NCBI GenBank assembly: GCA_965153455.1
Contig: OZ234496.1
Location: 3,348,001 to 3,412,000 of the forward strand
Direction: 5' to 3'
Source of the DNA: Sphagnum compactum
Taxonomy: Eukaryota > Bryophyta > Sphagnopsida > Sphagnales
DNA length: 64,000 bases
In this document: positions 10,801 to 23,737 of the stretch, one piece after another
Position numbering within the stretch: the first letter of the stretch is position 1
How the letters are laid out: every line of letters begins with the position of its first letter
Notes under the pieces: model-generated
What the model was told of the DNA's origin: nothing
Database searches by the model: none
The model's input: the letters and a program-made list of their open reading frames with translations, nothing else
Made by a program: the position numbers and the translations under genes

Positions 10801-13800
10801 TTGACAGTTCCACCACATTCCAGATTGTTGCATGTTTGCGTCAATTCTGTCATGTAATGGAGGCCACCATTTTTATGTCTCTTTTACAACCAGCACCCGA
10901 GACCTTTGACCTTTTTGATGACGTGGTTTTGTTGTCGGAGGGCCAAGTTGTGTACCATGGCCCAAAAGAAAACATTCTGGAGTTTTTCGAAGAATGTGGT
11001 TTCAAGTGCCCAGACAGAAAGGGCATTGCTGATTTCTTGCAAGAGGTGAGCATGTTCAGTTTCCTTCTAGTAAACTCAGCTATCATATAATAATACCATC
11101 TGCTATAATTATTTTAAAAAATCACTGAACTTAATCACTTTTTGAAGGGAAAAATGTTTTGAGGGGAAAATCTGAAGAATCCTATGAATTCACATTTGCA
11201 CACAATTGGAATACCATGCATTGATGAATTTCAGTTTTCTGTTGAAAATTTGGACATTCTTATGGTTTTTTATATCAATGGGTTTCATGTCCATCCCTAA
11301 ACCAAGTGGCAGAAAATGCTTGATTGGGTTTTAATAGGTGACATCACAAAAGGATCAAGAACAATACTGGTTTGACAAGCAACAACCATATCGGTACATT
11401 TCAGTCAAGGCATTTGCCGACAAGTTCAAGTCATTCCATGTTGGCCAGAAGATGGCAGATGAGTTAGTGGTCCCGTATCCAAAAGACCGGAGCCACAAGG
11501 CAGCTCTCTCATTTGAAAGATATTCAGTAACAAGTATGGAGCTTTTCAAGGCCAATTTTGCAAAGGAAGTTCTTCTGATGAGACGCAACTCCTTTGTCTA
11601 CATCTTCAAAACCGTGCAGGTATTGATTAATTTTTTTTCCATTCAGTCTCTCTCTGCCACCTTCTAGCACTTTTTTCTTTCTTCTTTTGCTTTAGGAGGA
11701 GCAGCTTTGATCCTTGTTGGCTTTCCTCCTGTTCTGTGCAATGAAGCTATAGCTTGTGGGAATTGAATTGGGGTGCAGATTGGCATCTTTGCTTTAATTG
11801 CATCCACAGTTTTTCTACGTACTAGATTGCACCAAAATACTGAATCAGACGGGCAAGAGTATTTGGGTGCAATTTTCTTCGGGGTTGTAATGGTCATGTT
11901 CAATGGATATGCTGAGCTTTCAATGACCGTCTTCAGATTGCCTGTATTCTACAAACAACGGGATCTCTTATTTTACCCAGCATGGGCTTACGCACTCCCA
12001 AAATTGGTATTAAGCATTCCGGCATCCATAGCTGAATCGGGAATTTACTGCATCATCAGTTACTACATCATTGGCTTAGCTCCTGAAGCCAGCAGGTGAT
12101 TAACAATGATCACCCAAGTACTCTAAACCCTGAACCTTAAACCTGGAAGAAATTCTTGTAAAATATCACTATTTGCACTCATGGTGTAGTCTGCAAGGAT
12201 TCAAATTCAATGGAGGGGCCCTGATGGTTTCATAATGAAACCAAAAAAGAAACGAGATTTTGAATCTACTTTCTTGTGTTTATGTCAAGAACTGGATTTT
12301 CTCTAGACTGGAATTTGAGTGGACTACTTTTTTTTTGTCTATTTTACCATGCTTTTGTCACCCTCCACCTGATTGGATAGATTTTTCATGGCAGGTTTTT
12401 CCGGGCGTATTTGTTGTTGTTTATGACTCATCAAATGTCATCAGCGATGTTTCGTGCCATAGCTGGTCTGTGTCGGACAATGGTGGTGGCTAATACAGGT
12501 GGAAGCTTTGCGCTTCTCATTATCTTCATGCTCGGAGGCTTCATCATTCCACGCACACAAATCAAGCCATGGTGGATTTGGGGATATTGGTGTTCACCTC
12601 TTGCGTATGCAGAGAGCTCCATCACTGTCAATGAGTTTCTAGCACCACGCTGGGCTAAGGTGGGGTGTAGCAGCAGAGAAAAGGAATCCCAATCCACTAC
12701 AGATTTTAAGCTCAGAATTGACATAAATTTTTTTCTCTAACAGTCGTCAGTTCTCTACTTGCTGATCTCTTTTGTTGTGTTGTTGCAAGTTTGTAAAGGA
12801 CATAGAATTTCTAAAAGAGAATGGGTGTTTGTTTTTTTGGGGGGCAATGACAGCCACTTGCCAACAGCACTCGGACTCTTGGGCAGCAAATCTTGATAAA
12901 CAGTGGAGTTTTCCCAAAGAATTATTGGTACTGGATTGGTATTGCAGCTTTGATGGGCTATGTTCTCCTCTTCAACACGATGTACACTTTTGTCCTCACA
13001 TACTTGAATCGTAAGTTGAATCATTTTTTTGTCCCCAACAGCCCATCCATGCAACAAGGCCTTATGTTAGTGGCTTTCCATTAGGTTACATTGATCACAA
13101 CACACTGTTTGTATCGATAAGAAAAACTAGGCTTTAATTAGAAATTTTAATGTTTGTGTTACTAGTTTCCTAACTCATGATGACCATGATGTGGAGTCTC
13201 CTGACATGTGTGTGTACCAAGTATAACAAACATCTATTGTGTGTTTGGTATGAACTATTGCATCTGATCATGTTTCAGACTTGTTTGTGAAACAGCACTA
13301 GGCAAGCCGCAAGCAATAATTTCAAAGGATGCGTTGGCTGCAAAGGAGGCAAATTTAAAGGGAGAGGAAGTTTCACTTCCCTCGCGTGCTAGATCCAAAT
13401 CCCGGAAGTCTCTCCCTCGCTCATTGTCATCCACAGCTGAAGGTGTTACACACTTAGAATTCCTGGACATCATCATCATTTGTGTTTTTTGCAAGTTCAA
13501 TCTGTTTTTACTTCACAACTTTTGTGCTGCCATCCAAGTGTGTTTGTTGAGCATTGCTAACACCCTCATTGTCCATCCGAAATTTGTTCAGGGGCTGTGG
13601 CATCAAGAAAGAGTATCACAGTTCGGGAGTCATTTACGGAGAACAGTGATGGGGAGGTGCAATTGGAGGATCGCAGTGGTGCTGGTGATCGTGTAAGCAG
13701 TGTTTCATTTGCTAGTGATGCTTCAGATGCTGTTGCCAGAGTTGAACCAAAACGGGGCATGATTTTGCCTTTCCAACCTTTGGCAATCTCCTTTGATGAC

Positions 13801-16800
13801 ATCAAATACTATGTCGACATGCCAGCGGTATGTTTTTTGTGTCCTTTTTATAACATTTGAAGGATCCAAAATTCTCATGCTAATCCAAAATCAACTCTGG
13901 AAAAAGAAAATTGAACGCTTTTCATCGAACACAGATTTCTGATTGAAATGTAACAGTTTTGGGACAGATTTTGCTACAACAAAAATTTTGTTTCTTGGTC
14001 ACAATTTTCAATTTCTTCAGTTGGGTTACTCACAAATGACTGGGGAATTATCTGCATTTGCAGGAAATGAAGAAACAAGGCATGGCTGAAGACAGGCTTC
14101 AATTGTTGTGTGGCATAAGTGGTGCATTTAGGCCAGGGGTGCTTACTGCTTTAGTGGGAGTAAGCGGCGCTGGAAAGACAACCCTTATGGATGTGCTAGC
14201 TGGACGCAAAACTGGTGGTTACATCGAGGGTGATATCTGCATTTCTGGATATCCCAAAAACCAGGCCACTTTTGCCCGTATTTCTGGATATTGTGAACAA
14301 AATGATATCCATTCCCCCCAGGTCACGGTCCGAGAGTCTGTCACCTACTCTGCATGGCTGCGTCTACCTTCTGAAATTGACAAGGAGACTCGGGAGGTAA
14401 TCAAAGCAACAAAACATCTTGTGTGTCGAATGTGTGCTTTGAAATTTCTCCTTGAAAATTTTCATATGGGCTTGTCACATTATATTATATATTTATATAT
14501 ATATTAATATAGAAAATAATCTAACAAATACACAATATCTTAAAAATATTGTTGGTTTTATTCATATTAGAAGCTTGGAATGATTTGCAAAAATTGGTTG
14601 CAGCAATTTGTGGATGAGGTGATGGATTTAGTGGAGTTGACGCCATTGGAGAATGCATTAGTGGGATTACCTGGAGTAACAGGGCTGTCAACTGAACAAC
14701 GCAAGCGCCTCACAATTGCTGTTGAACTTGTTGCCAACCCATCTATTATTTTCATGGATGAGCCCACGAGTGGCCTTGATGCACGTGCGGCAGCAATTGT
14801 GATGAGAACTGTGCGCAACACTGTGGATACTGGTCGCACTGTTGTTTGCACCATTCATCAACCAAGCATAGACATCTTTGAAGCTTTTGATGAGGTGCCT
14901 TCCTTTTGACTTCGTCTTGCAATTCACCCCTAAACCCTAAACCCTAAACCCCATCATGTACCATATACGCTAAAATTCTTTTAAAAAATTGGGGCAATGC
15001 AGTCTTATGTAAGGGGTCTTTTCTATCACTGATTATTGCAAGTGGTGCTGTCATGACAGATGTTGTTAATGAAGCGTGGAGGTCAAGTGATATATATGGG
15101 TCCACTAGGACGCCATTCACACCGACTTATTGAGTATTTTGAGGTACAATTTCATTCACATTTTAATGACTAACGCAGAAAAACCTTCCCTTTTCACACA
15201 AATTCAACCTCTGAAACTTAGTCAATTTCTTACAAAATTTGAGTGGAAACAAAAAAGGAAACCACAAAGAAGAGGTTTGTCAAAAATCTTTAAAAAAACT
15301 GAAACCTTAATGTATTTGGAAACCTGAGCTATGTTTTTTCATGCTTTTTTAATCACTGGTTTTTACTACTTAAATTTTAGTTAATGTCAAACACAAGTGA
15401 AGATAATGCAAAACAGAGTAATTAAAAAATCTCATGAAGAAATTGAAAGAGAATTTCAAAGGTAAAATGAAGAAATTTAAACTTGTGTAATTTGGGGGAT
15501 TGGAGTCCTGAAGTTCAGAGGGGTTGTTTATGCAGGCGATTCCAGGCGTGCCAAAGATAAGGCCAGGTTACAACCCAGCAACATGGATGTTGGAAGTGAG
15601 CAATGTTTCTGTTGAAAATCAACTTGGCATTGATTTTGCAGAAATATATAGTAAATCCACGCTTTTCCAGTAAGTTAAAACATTCATGGTTGGATTGTTC
15701 ATCATTTCATTCACTTTGGAGATTTGTTTCATTTTTTTACCGCTATTGGTTTTCTGGCTGAAGAATGATGTTGAATATAGTTTGTAATTATGAAAATTTT
15801 GACATGTGGAATTGATCTCACTATGAAATTTTTTAAATGAAGGAAAAGAAATTATAATAGTTAATTGAAGGAATAGACAAGTACCTTTTTTTGGATACCA
15901 GAATTTTCTCTTGAGAAGTGAAGCTTCATTCTCAAGGGTTGTATACTCTTCACATTGCTCTTGTAAATTTCACTCATGTAATGGGTTTTGCACAAAGGAG
16001 TTCTTAAAATGTGGAGGGCGATTTGGATCTAATTTTGCAGGCGAAATAAATCGTTGGTGGTGGAGTCGAGTGTGCCTCCTCCTGGCTCCAAAGACTTGCA
16101 TTTTCCCACAACATACTCACAGCCATTCTTCACCCAAATAATGGCATGCTTTTGGAAGCAATGGTGGACATATTGGCGTAGTCCAAACTACAACCTTGTG
16201 CGACTGACGTTCACTTCTGTTGCAGCTATCCTCTTGGGCACCATCTTTTGGGATTTGGGCAAAAAGACGTAAGTTATGTTCAACTGAAAAAACCAAAGAT
16301 TCTCCTGAGTTTGGCGCAGAAAATAAATCACAGAATCAAAAATCCACTTGTTTTATAAATATATGGAGCAATGTTTTATGAACATTTTTGGGTGTTTTTT
16401 TTTTTTTTGGCAGGAGTAAGCAGGCCAATCTCTTTAGTGTGATGGGATCGATGTATGGTGCGGTTTTGTTTATCGGTGTGAACAATGCATCAACAGTTCA
16501 ACCTGTAGTGGCAATTGAGCGCACCATTTTTTACAGAGAAAGGGCAGCTGGCATGTACTCTGCAATCCCTTATGCCATAGCACAGGTAAATTTTTGTATT
16601 ACTTTATTCTTGTCTCATAAAGATTTATTAACAGTTTTGTGCATCGCAAGATGAAAGGTGAGAGAATTGTGTATGTGAGAAAAATGTAACTTTTGCTTTT
16701 ATCTCACAATATTTATTAACAGTTTTGGGTGTTGCAACATGGGTGAAATTTGTCCTTTTCTTTTGTATATGAGAAAAGTGTAATTGAGAGTTGTGTTTTT

Positions 16801-17619
16801 GTGCAGGTGTTAATTGAATTACCATACTGTTTACTCCAAACCGTAATATATGCATTGATCACATACTCTATGATTAATTTCACATGGACAGCACCGAAGT
16901 TCTTTTATTATATGTTCATCATGTTCTTCAGCTTGCTTTACTTTACATATTTCGGAATGATGGCGGTGGCATTGACTCCCAATCACCAGATTGCTGCAAT
17001 TGTTGCCTCTGGATTCTATTCCCTTTTCAATCTCTTCTCTGGTTTTCTAATCTTCAGACCTGTAAGTAAAAACTTTCTAGACTTGCAAAAATGAGTTTTT
17101 TATTTTCAAAATTTTTTCCCTTTCAGATTCCAGGAAGTGGGTTTTGTAATGTATATTTCTGTGTGTTTCAACAAGAGATGGGAACTGAAAATGTGTTTGT
17201 AAGTCAGTGTTTTCTGCAAAGCATGAATGAAAAAATGATTTTTTACACATGAATTTGTGCATACATAGATCACTTCCTAAGTTTATGTGACTTGGAAGGG
17301 TTGGAAAATATGTCCCTAAAAACTCTGTTGAAAATTTTCTGTGCAGCAAATTCCAAAATGGTGGGTATGGTACTATTGGATATGTCCAGTAGCATGGACT
17401 TTGTACGGGCTTATCATTACACAATTTGGTGATGTGACTTCGCTTGTATACCCAACGGGAGGGGGAGAGGGGATGGAAGTGCAGGCCTTTGTTTCCAAGA
17501 CGTTTGGATTTCACCACAACCTTGTAGGACTTGCTGTTGCTATGCCTGTTGTCTTCACTATCCTCTTTGCAAGTGTTTTTGCATACGGTATCAAGTTCCT
17601 AAATTTCCAACACCGGTGA
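7854..17619 (+). CDS. full-size PDR-type ABCG transporter (23 exons, ~1509 aa)
   Basis: Plasma-membrane ABC exporter of the pleiotropic drug resistance class, with order NBD1-TMD1-NBD2-TMD2; the substrate is unknown. Exons: 7854-8230, 8744-8864, 9142-9230, 9381-9465, 9658-9817, 9980-10056, 10142-10195, 10412-10502, 10744-11045, 11338-11619, 11779-12095, 12395-12659, 12854-13010, 13296-13442, 13592-13827, 14064-14396, 14604-14894, 15060-15143, 15536-15669, 16041-16268, 16414-16585, 16807-17061, 17347-17619. All junctions are GT-AG and phases close. NBD1 has Walker A GPPSAGKT (about 202-209), signature SGGQK (342-346), Walker B ending MDE (364-366) and the PDR motif LLQPAPE. NBD2 has Walker A GVSGAGKT (952-959), LSTEQ (1059-1063) and MDEPTSGLD (1082-1090). 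TMDs are hydrophobic, with a PVFYKQRD motif in the first and the typical [10 protein letters not shown] motif in the second. Length is within the family range of about 1400-1500. The start is the first in-frame ATG before the conserved [18 protein letters not shown] block. Physiological role (defence, hormone or lipid export) cannot be assigned. Confidence 0.95.
8540..8775 (+). repeat. four tandem copies of the exon-2 splice acceptor and exon start in ABCG intron 1
   Basis: The core ccattgagg (cgattgagg in the last) occurs at 8569, 8622, 8690 and 8764. In each case it is preceded by a pyrimidine-rich, acceptor-like string of the gctttgcag type and an agctg motif. The last copy is the one used as exon 2 (from 8744). 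Copy 2 keeps a clean acceptor (AG at 8600-8601) and copy 3 a TAG acceptor (8668-8669); copy 1 reads CAC in place of CAG. Spacings are 53, 68 and 74 bp. Splicing into copy 2 would run to a stop at 8747, and into copy 3 to a stop at 8719. Confidence 0.88.
14927..14952. repeat. interstitial telomere-like repeat in ABCG intron 17
   Basis: Three consecutive CCCTAAA units (plant-type telomere repeat) lie inside the intron between exons 17 and 18. Shorter versions occur at about 12122, 17701, 40561-40600, 49303, 61437 and 63534. Confidence 0.85.
16624..16790 (+). repeat. imperfect tandem duplication in ABCG intron 21
   Basis: tttattaacagttttg starts at 16624 and again at 16712 (88-bp period). Both are followed by a degenerate gttgcaacatg / gcatcgcaagatg motif and a tatgagaaaa-like string. 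The copies lie just upstream of the acceptor of exon 22 (exon start 16807). Confidence 0.7.
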
Positions 17620-18850
17620 GTGAAAAAGATTGTTTAGTTTAAAAAGTATGTAGTAGTCTAATTGGGTCATATTATATTCCTTTTCTTCATGGTCAACTCA
17701 AGACCCTAAACCCTAAATCAATGTGATTCTTGCATGGATTTTGCAAAAATCATAGAGTGGTGACAGAATACATTTTTCAAAGAAAGTTAGTGTTGGAAAT
17801 GCCTGATATGTAGGCCTATCTGTAGGATTTGTTTTTTTTTCACAACTGATCTATTGCAAAAGTTCTCCTTGTACCGCAGCTAGTTTGACAATAACTCTTT
17901 TGTGCTTGTAAGGTCAATTTGTACAATACTATGTATTGTGCATGTAAGGTGATGCACTCTGTACAATACTTTGTATTCCTTCACCCAATAATCTGCTGAA
18001 CTAAAATGCATGGCATTCTCTCTCTATTCCCAGTGTTACCTTAATTTTTTTCTTGCTAAGTTGTTAAGAGGAAAAAACTGTTAAAAAAAGGTTGATCGAT
18101 TAATGACTTAAAAGCTTTGAATTTTTTTTTTAATATACCTACATTTGAGTATAGTTAAAAGAGTTGAAATCCTTGATCAGAAAATTCATGTTTATCTGGT
18201 GCTTGAACACAATCTTTGTTAGCTTCAACCAATGGAAAGAAGATTTGTAACCAATGGGTTTAGATTAAACCTCAAGTTATTCGGGATGTTGTAACATGTA
18301 GCTTGAAAATTATGCCCTCCAAAGAGTCCATCATCAACATTTAAATCATTGAATTTAAGTGATGGATGCACACATAAATTGTCAAGCTTTTGGTGAGATG
18401 AAAATCTTGTCCCACAGTTCTGAAGTTTCTTAGTTTCTCAAACTCCATGGAACTGCTTGTTGTGCTTGTGGGTCTTTGCTTGTCTTACCATTTCCATTCA
18501 TCTCACCAGCTTTTAATTTCAATGTGTTTCAAACGACAAGTCAGTATATAACTTTCATGTGTTCTTTTCCAATGAATTGCCTATTTCATTGGGGTCCATT
18601 TGTCTTATGTACTGCTCACTGTTTTCTTTTCTCAAGTTTTGTCCCTTAAGCTTGTAAGAGGAAATCAACCCACATTTAATAAGTAGGTTCTCCCACAATC
18701 TACCACATCCAAGTTATTTCCCCATCAACATAATCATGAAATCCTACATAGTGTAGAGTGTGGATTATGGTCCAAACTTAGTTTCACACTATTTAAAGCC
18801 CCTTTCTTGAAAATAACCTTGGCAATCTCACTGTCATTGATAGCGAACTC
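17620..18850. other. 3' flank of the transporter and spacer
   Basis: Downstream sequence with a telomere-like ccctaaaccctaaa at about 17703. No gene is supportable. Confidence 0.5.
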
Positions 18851-20510
18851 TTAGCATGAAAGTCTGTCGTTGCCAACCTCAAGTATGTCAACATGTATGG
18901 GTGTTGTTGCTTGAATTGCTTTTGCACACATGGCTCTATGGTTAGCCTTATTCATCTTCCTACCACCCTTGTGAACTGGTGGTGCTTTTGGAATGTCAAT
19001 GTTCAAGTCTACAAAAACAACATCCATAGATTCTTTGTTACAAGCAATCACTCTTCTCTTCACACCCTCAGAGGGATTATTGGCCTTCTTGCACCAATTT
19101 CCTTTACCCTTTGAAAAGAAACCAAGGAAAAAACATTTCAAAATCATTACCATGCAGAAGAAAAAATCCAAGCACTTTTCATCAAAAGTTTTTAAGCACC
19201 AACCTTAGGTGGGGGAGCTTTTATAAAAGCTTTACAGGCATAACCATGGTAATTATAGTTGTTGTGGCAAGTTTTTACACTTGTTCAAGCTGATGGTGTA
19301 ATCCTTGGCCTCATTCCAACACCTCTCAACACGGGTCCCTGTACTCACTACTTCATTTCCATTTGCAAGTGAAGCTTTTGGTCTGATTGCTGTAACAGTT
19401 TCAACATTCGGTGCCTGTGGCTTCAAGATAGGTTTTGCTTGCGTTGTCAGGGAAGGAGGGGGTCGCAAATGCAAAGGTCAGTTGGCAATAGGTGCTCCAT
19501 TAACACTTGCGGAAGAAGAAAACATGTTTGCATCTACTTAACTTTTTTTTGACACACGAGATCTTTCTTCCGCCAACAATGCTTTTTATCATTTAACTTT
19601 GTTTCTTAACCTATATCCAACTCTCCATGCACATGGTTGTGTTGTTTGTGGCCTAGGTCTCTCTGCACCATTCCCCACTTGTCTACTATGATGGCTTGCC
19701 TCAATTCTATTCCATGTTCCAAGCTTTTCAACTTTCTCCAAAGTTTACCTTGGTGAGTCTATGGCACCATAACTTGCTACAACAACAACAACATTACTTT
19801 TGCCTGGAACAACGTTAGGAGGAGGAGGAAAAATATTATCGTCAAGCTTCAGAATTGGTTGGAGCTTCATTGCGTGATTCGTTTACACTACCCATGATAG
19901 TTGTTGCTTCATGTTGTTGCACAAAAGAATAAAATGAAGAAGGAGAGCCTTTTAGATGAAGGTTCAAGACAAATTTAGGAGCAGGTTTCAACAGGGGAGT
20001 GTTAATGTCAACATCCTAAGACTTCTTGGGAGGTGGTTACATTGTGAGAATAAGCTTTGAAGCTAAAGACGGCAAAGGACCTTTAACATCCTCACCATCT
20101 CCTCCACTTCCTTCTATTGGTTTTGTAAAAATTGAGGTTTCCGTCAAAACATCAAGAATGTACATACACTTGGTAGCATGTTGACATCCTCTAGACCATC
20201 TAAAGGAAGAGGAAGAAGACCTTACCCTTCTCCTAAGTAAGTTGCATCAAGTCGAAATTCTATAAAAAACCTTCAAACTGGAAATAAAAGTAGTAGACAA
20301 TCGAACAATAGACGAAGAGAAAGAACAACACTTGCAAACTTCGCAAATAACATTCTTCATGCGTCCAATTTCGCGCTCATGTTTATCACTACTACATCGC
20401 ATCACACCTTTACCAAATCCTTCCATCTTTACAAACATAAGTCTATGCATACAAACATTAATTTGGCTTACAAACATCACTGTTACAACAGACAACGTAG
20501 TTATCACCAT
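18851..20510 (-). other. possible decayed coding block, unclassified
   Basis: Several minus-strand frames (18851-19171, 19253-19474, 20247-20510) and the stretch between them read as Lys/Pro/Ser-rich protein with frequent frame switches and stops rather than random AT-rich sequence. Cys-rich and basic patches occur. I do not recognise a family. It may be a degraded transposon ORF or gene relic, or non-coding. Confidence 0.22.
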
Positions 20511-20848
20511 TTTGTTTTTTTCTTCACCACCTCATTTCCTTCAAACTTCATTCGCAATAAAAATCACAACAAGAATAATTAAAATCCACAAAATTTTAAA
20601 TCCTTATCTCATTTCTTGTTCATTAATGCAAGGAAGACAAAATTTGCAAGGGCCAAAGATAAGGAAAACGGAATGCACAACAACTAAAGACATTTTGAGA
20701 AGAAAAATTAAAAAAATTATCTTTTCATACTTAACAATCGAAGATGTGTCCTTTCGTATCTAAGAAAATTAAGGTGCACAAATATACATGGCTTGAAGCA
20801 TAGACTTTAAATAAATCCAGATAATAAAAATGTTGCAATATTATCATT

Positions 20849-21782
20849 CATATTGACACACCCCCAAACTCTTTGATAGACTCAACTGTGAGTCTAAAAG
20901 TGAAAACAACGAAAAGATAAGGAATTGGGGTACATTCTTTGGTTCACAACACTTCAGGGATAGAGGGGTGTGCTGGAACTCTAGGATGGGGACTAGGACA
21001 AGTGACAAGCGGGTCAATTATTCACACGAACCTGTATAAGCCAAACAACAAGTTGGTTAATGCATAGTTGGAGTACTTTTGATGCATAGACGAGCCACAT
21101 GCAAACATAGACTCACAAGATTCACCATGGCCCGGATTTGGGGGAAGCCACCATCCCTAAGTCCGAGCCACCACCATCCCCCTTATAGTATTATTTGTGC
21201 CTGCCCATAGGGCCTGCACCCAAATGTCATTTTGTCCCGAGACTCCCAAGTTGGGAGTCTTGAAATTCCTGAAATTGGGACCCGCAACTTTGGAGGCCCA
21301 TAACTTCTTGTACATACCTCCAATTAAGGTGAAGTCTGAAATAAACTTGTAGCCTTTGTCTAGAACTTTCCAACCATATGTGGCATGCCACCTGTACGTA
21401 AGTAAATTAGGGCGATTTTAGATTTTTAGTAGTCAAGAGTCAAATTACGACCCTTCTTTTGGCCATAACTTGTTTTGTAAGTACTCAAATGGGATGTGTG
21501 AGCTCATTTTAGACATTTACATCCTAAAAACTTTCCAACGGTATAATGAACTTTTCAATTCAATGAGTTTTGACCCCTACAATTGCTCTCTAAAAATTTG
21601 GGAGTCCATCAAGATTCCAACTCCCAAAGTGAGAGCTCACTTGGGAGTGTGTGGGTTCATTCCCTCACACTCTCTTACACTCTTGGGAGCATGAAATGTG
21701 ACTTTTGGGCTTCACTCTTGGCCTGCACCTTCACAAGCATTTGCCTTGGTCACGAGCCCAAGGCTAGGGTTACGACACATAT
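20849..21782. mobile_element. solo LTR of an LTR retrotransposon with 5-bp target duplication
   Basis: A 924-bp segment at 20854-21777 begins TGACACACCCCC and ends GGTTACGACA, that is TG...CA, and is flanked on both sides by the identical pentamer catat (20849-20853 and 21778-21782). The TGACAC...CCCC start resembles the start of many plant LTRs. There is no second copy and no gag-pol region nearby, so it reads as a solo LTR left by recombination. It contains the palindrome gactcccaagttgggagtc (21241-21259). Orientation is not certain. Confidence 0.62.
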
Positions 21783-23029
21783 TATTGTTAATTTCATATT
21801 TTTTCATCTTATGACTTGTTAACATGTGTCACTGTTTAGGTTAGATTAAAAGCTTAATTTAGGTAACTAAGTAGGCCACTTAGTCTAACTACCTAAGCGG
21901 GTTTAGGTAGGCATCTAGGTTAAATATCTTAGTTTTACGGGATATATATGGTCAACATACCATTGTTGACCACAACTATGTCACTTGTGAAGTTTGATTC
22001 TTAGACCCCGAGGATGGATATCAATTCCTTTACCATCAAACGACCCCACTTGATATGATAAGATAGTAGGATGTATTCTATTTAACCAATATTTGGTTTT
22101 AAACAATGCACACACATCAATTTCAATATTTCATATCTTATGGATATTTATTCAAACCGAAAATTTAAAATTTTATTCTTAAAGTACTTTCAATGATGTA
22201 CATGATTAAATATTTTTCTTCCAAAAATTTATATGAATTTGAATAATTTTTAAATTTTTTTTTAATTGAATAACATTTCGAATACGATTCATTGGAAAAA
22301 CAAGTTGAAGCACATGATTTATAAATGTAAAATATTTTATGGCTAATTTTCAGTAATAAAATATTTATTTATTTATCCCCCACATTTAAATCCTACATTT
22401 CATTTTTAAAAATTACATAATGTGATTATAATATATCATATTTTAATGAATTCACTTTTTTAAAATAAATGGATAATATGTCAATCACATTTCAAAAAAA
22501 AAGAATAAATTTTTTTGTATCAATTATATTAATTATGATTTATATTTTTTTATTTGAAAATTTAATCTAAAATATGTTTAGTAATGCTAAACAATATATG
22601 AATTTGATGGAATTTTAAAATTTAAAATTTTCCAAATGTACTATATAAGTTTTATCTAAAATTATGATAAAAGTCTTATGATCAAATAAATGATATATTT
22701 CTTAAACATATTACTTGATTATGATTGTAATATGTTGTAATTTTATCAATAAAAATTATTTTATTTTATTTTATGAAATATAACTAACTAATCATCATAC
22801 ATAAAATTAATAAATATATCATTATTTAATAAAAATATAATAATTTGTATTTTTGAACTAATGTCAATAATTTTTTTAAAATATCAATAAATAGTTAAAC
22901 ACAAGTTGATTATCAAACAAGTATTGTAATTTTAAAGATACCACATAGTTTTAATAATCAAGGTATTTTGACAAAATACAAACTATTTTACCTCATCCTA
23001 CAACTTGTGAATCAACAATGACCATATGC
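21783..23029. other. very AT-rich spacer
   Basis: No gene is supportable. A TAGG/CCTA-rich stretch at about 21838-21930 resembles the one at 24280-24690. Confidence 0.5.
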
Positions 23030-23737
23030 ATTAAAAGAAAATTAGAATACAAGTCTCCATATTTGTTAGGTTATGTTAGACCTAAATTTGTAATGAAAAC
23101 ATTTTATGATTTTTGCAATACATCACTTTATGAAGAAATCAATATATCATCAAGAAAATATTGGGTAATTTCATTTGAATCAAACAAAATGAGATAAATA
23201 AATGAAGCTATGGAAATCAATGATGATGATTTCAATGAAAATCATACAGATAATTTTGAAGAGGTAATTGAAATTACACCAATAGATTCATTAATACATA
23301 ATTTTAAAAAAACTACACAAATATTTGATAAAAAAATCAAGGTTTTATTTGTATAGCTCCTAATGAAGAACATCAACCATTACAATTATTTTGAGATGTT
23401 AGCTCTGAAAAATAATAACTATTCAATTATTTTTTTGGGGAAAAACACATTTGTTTAAATTAAAAGTAAATCATTCAAACCAAAAATTTGCAAAAGCAGA
23501 ATTAGTAATTGTAGATAGAAAATTTGCATATCACATTGCAAATATTTTTTTCAAAGTCATTAAAGCCTTGATTCATTTTGTTCTATTTTCATCTTGGGTT
23601 TGTGTTCACAGAACACAACTGTCAGGTTTTGCCACGTGTCAAAATCTTATTAAAATATGTATTGAAATCTATGAATATTATTTCAATAATAATAAAAATT
23701 GCCCAAAAATAATTATGTTGACAAATGGCAAGTAGTG
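23030..23737 (+). pseudogene. decayed Helitron-type transposon ORF remnant
   Basis: The sequence near 23356-23430 reads as an APNEEHQPLQLF-like string with stops. It is followed in an open stretch (from about 23451) by KAELVIVDRKFAYHIANIFFK. Both resemble the segment ahead of the helitron-like N domain in plant Helitron helicases, where an AP(G/N)E..P..L motif is followed by a basic DRR..PN(I/L)FFK motif. Upstream, 23030-23340 is also protein-like, with an acidic stretch, but carries stops. No helicase domain remains. Recognition is by eye only; another transposon class is possible. Confidence 0.4.
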
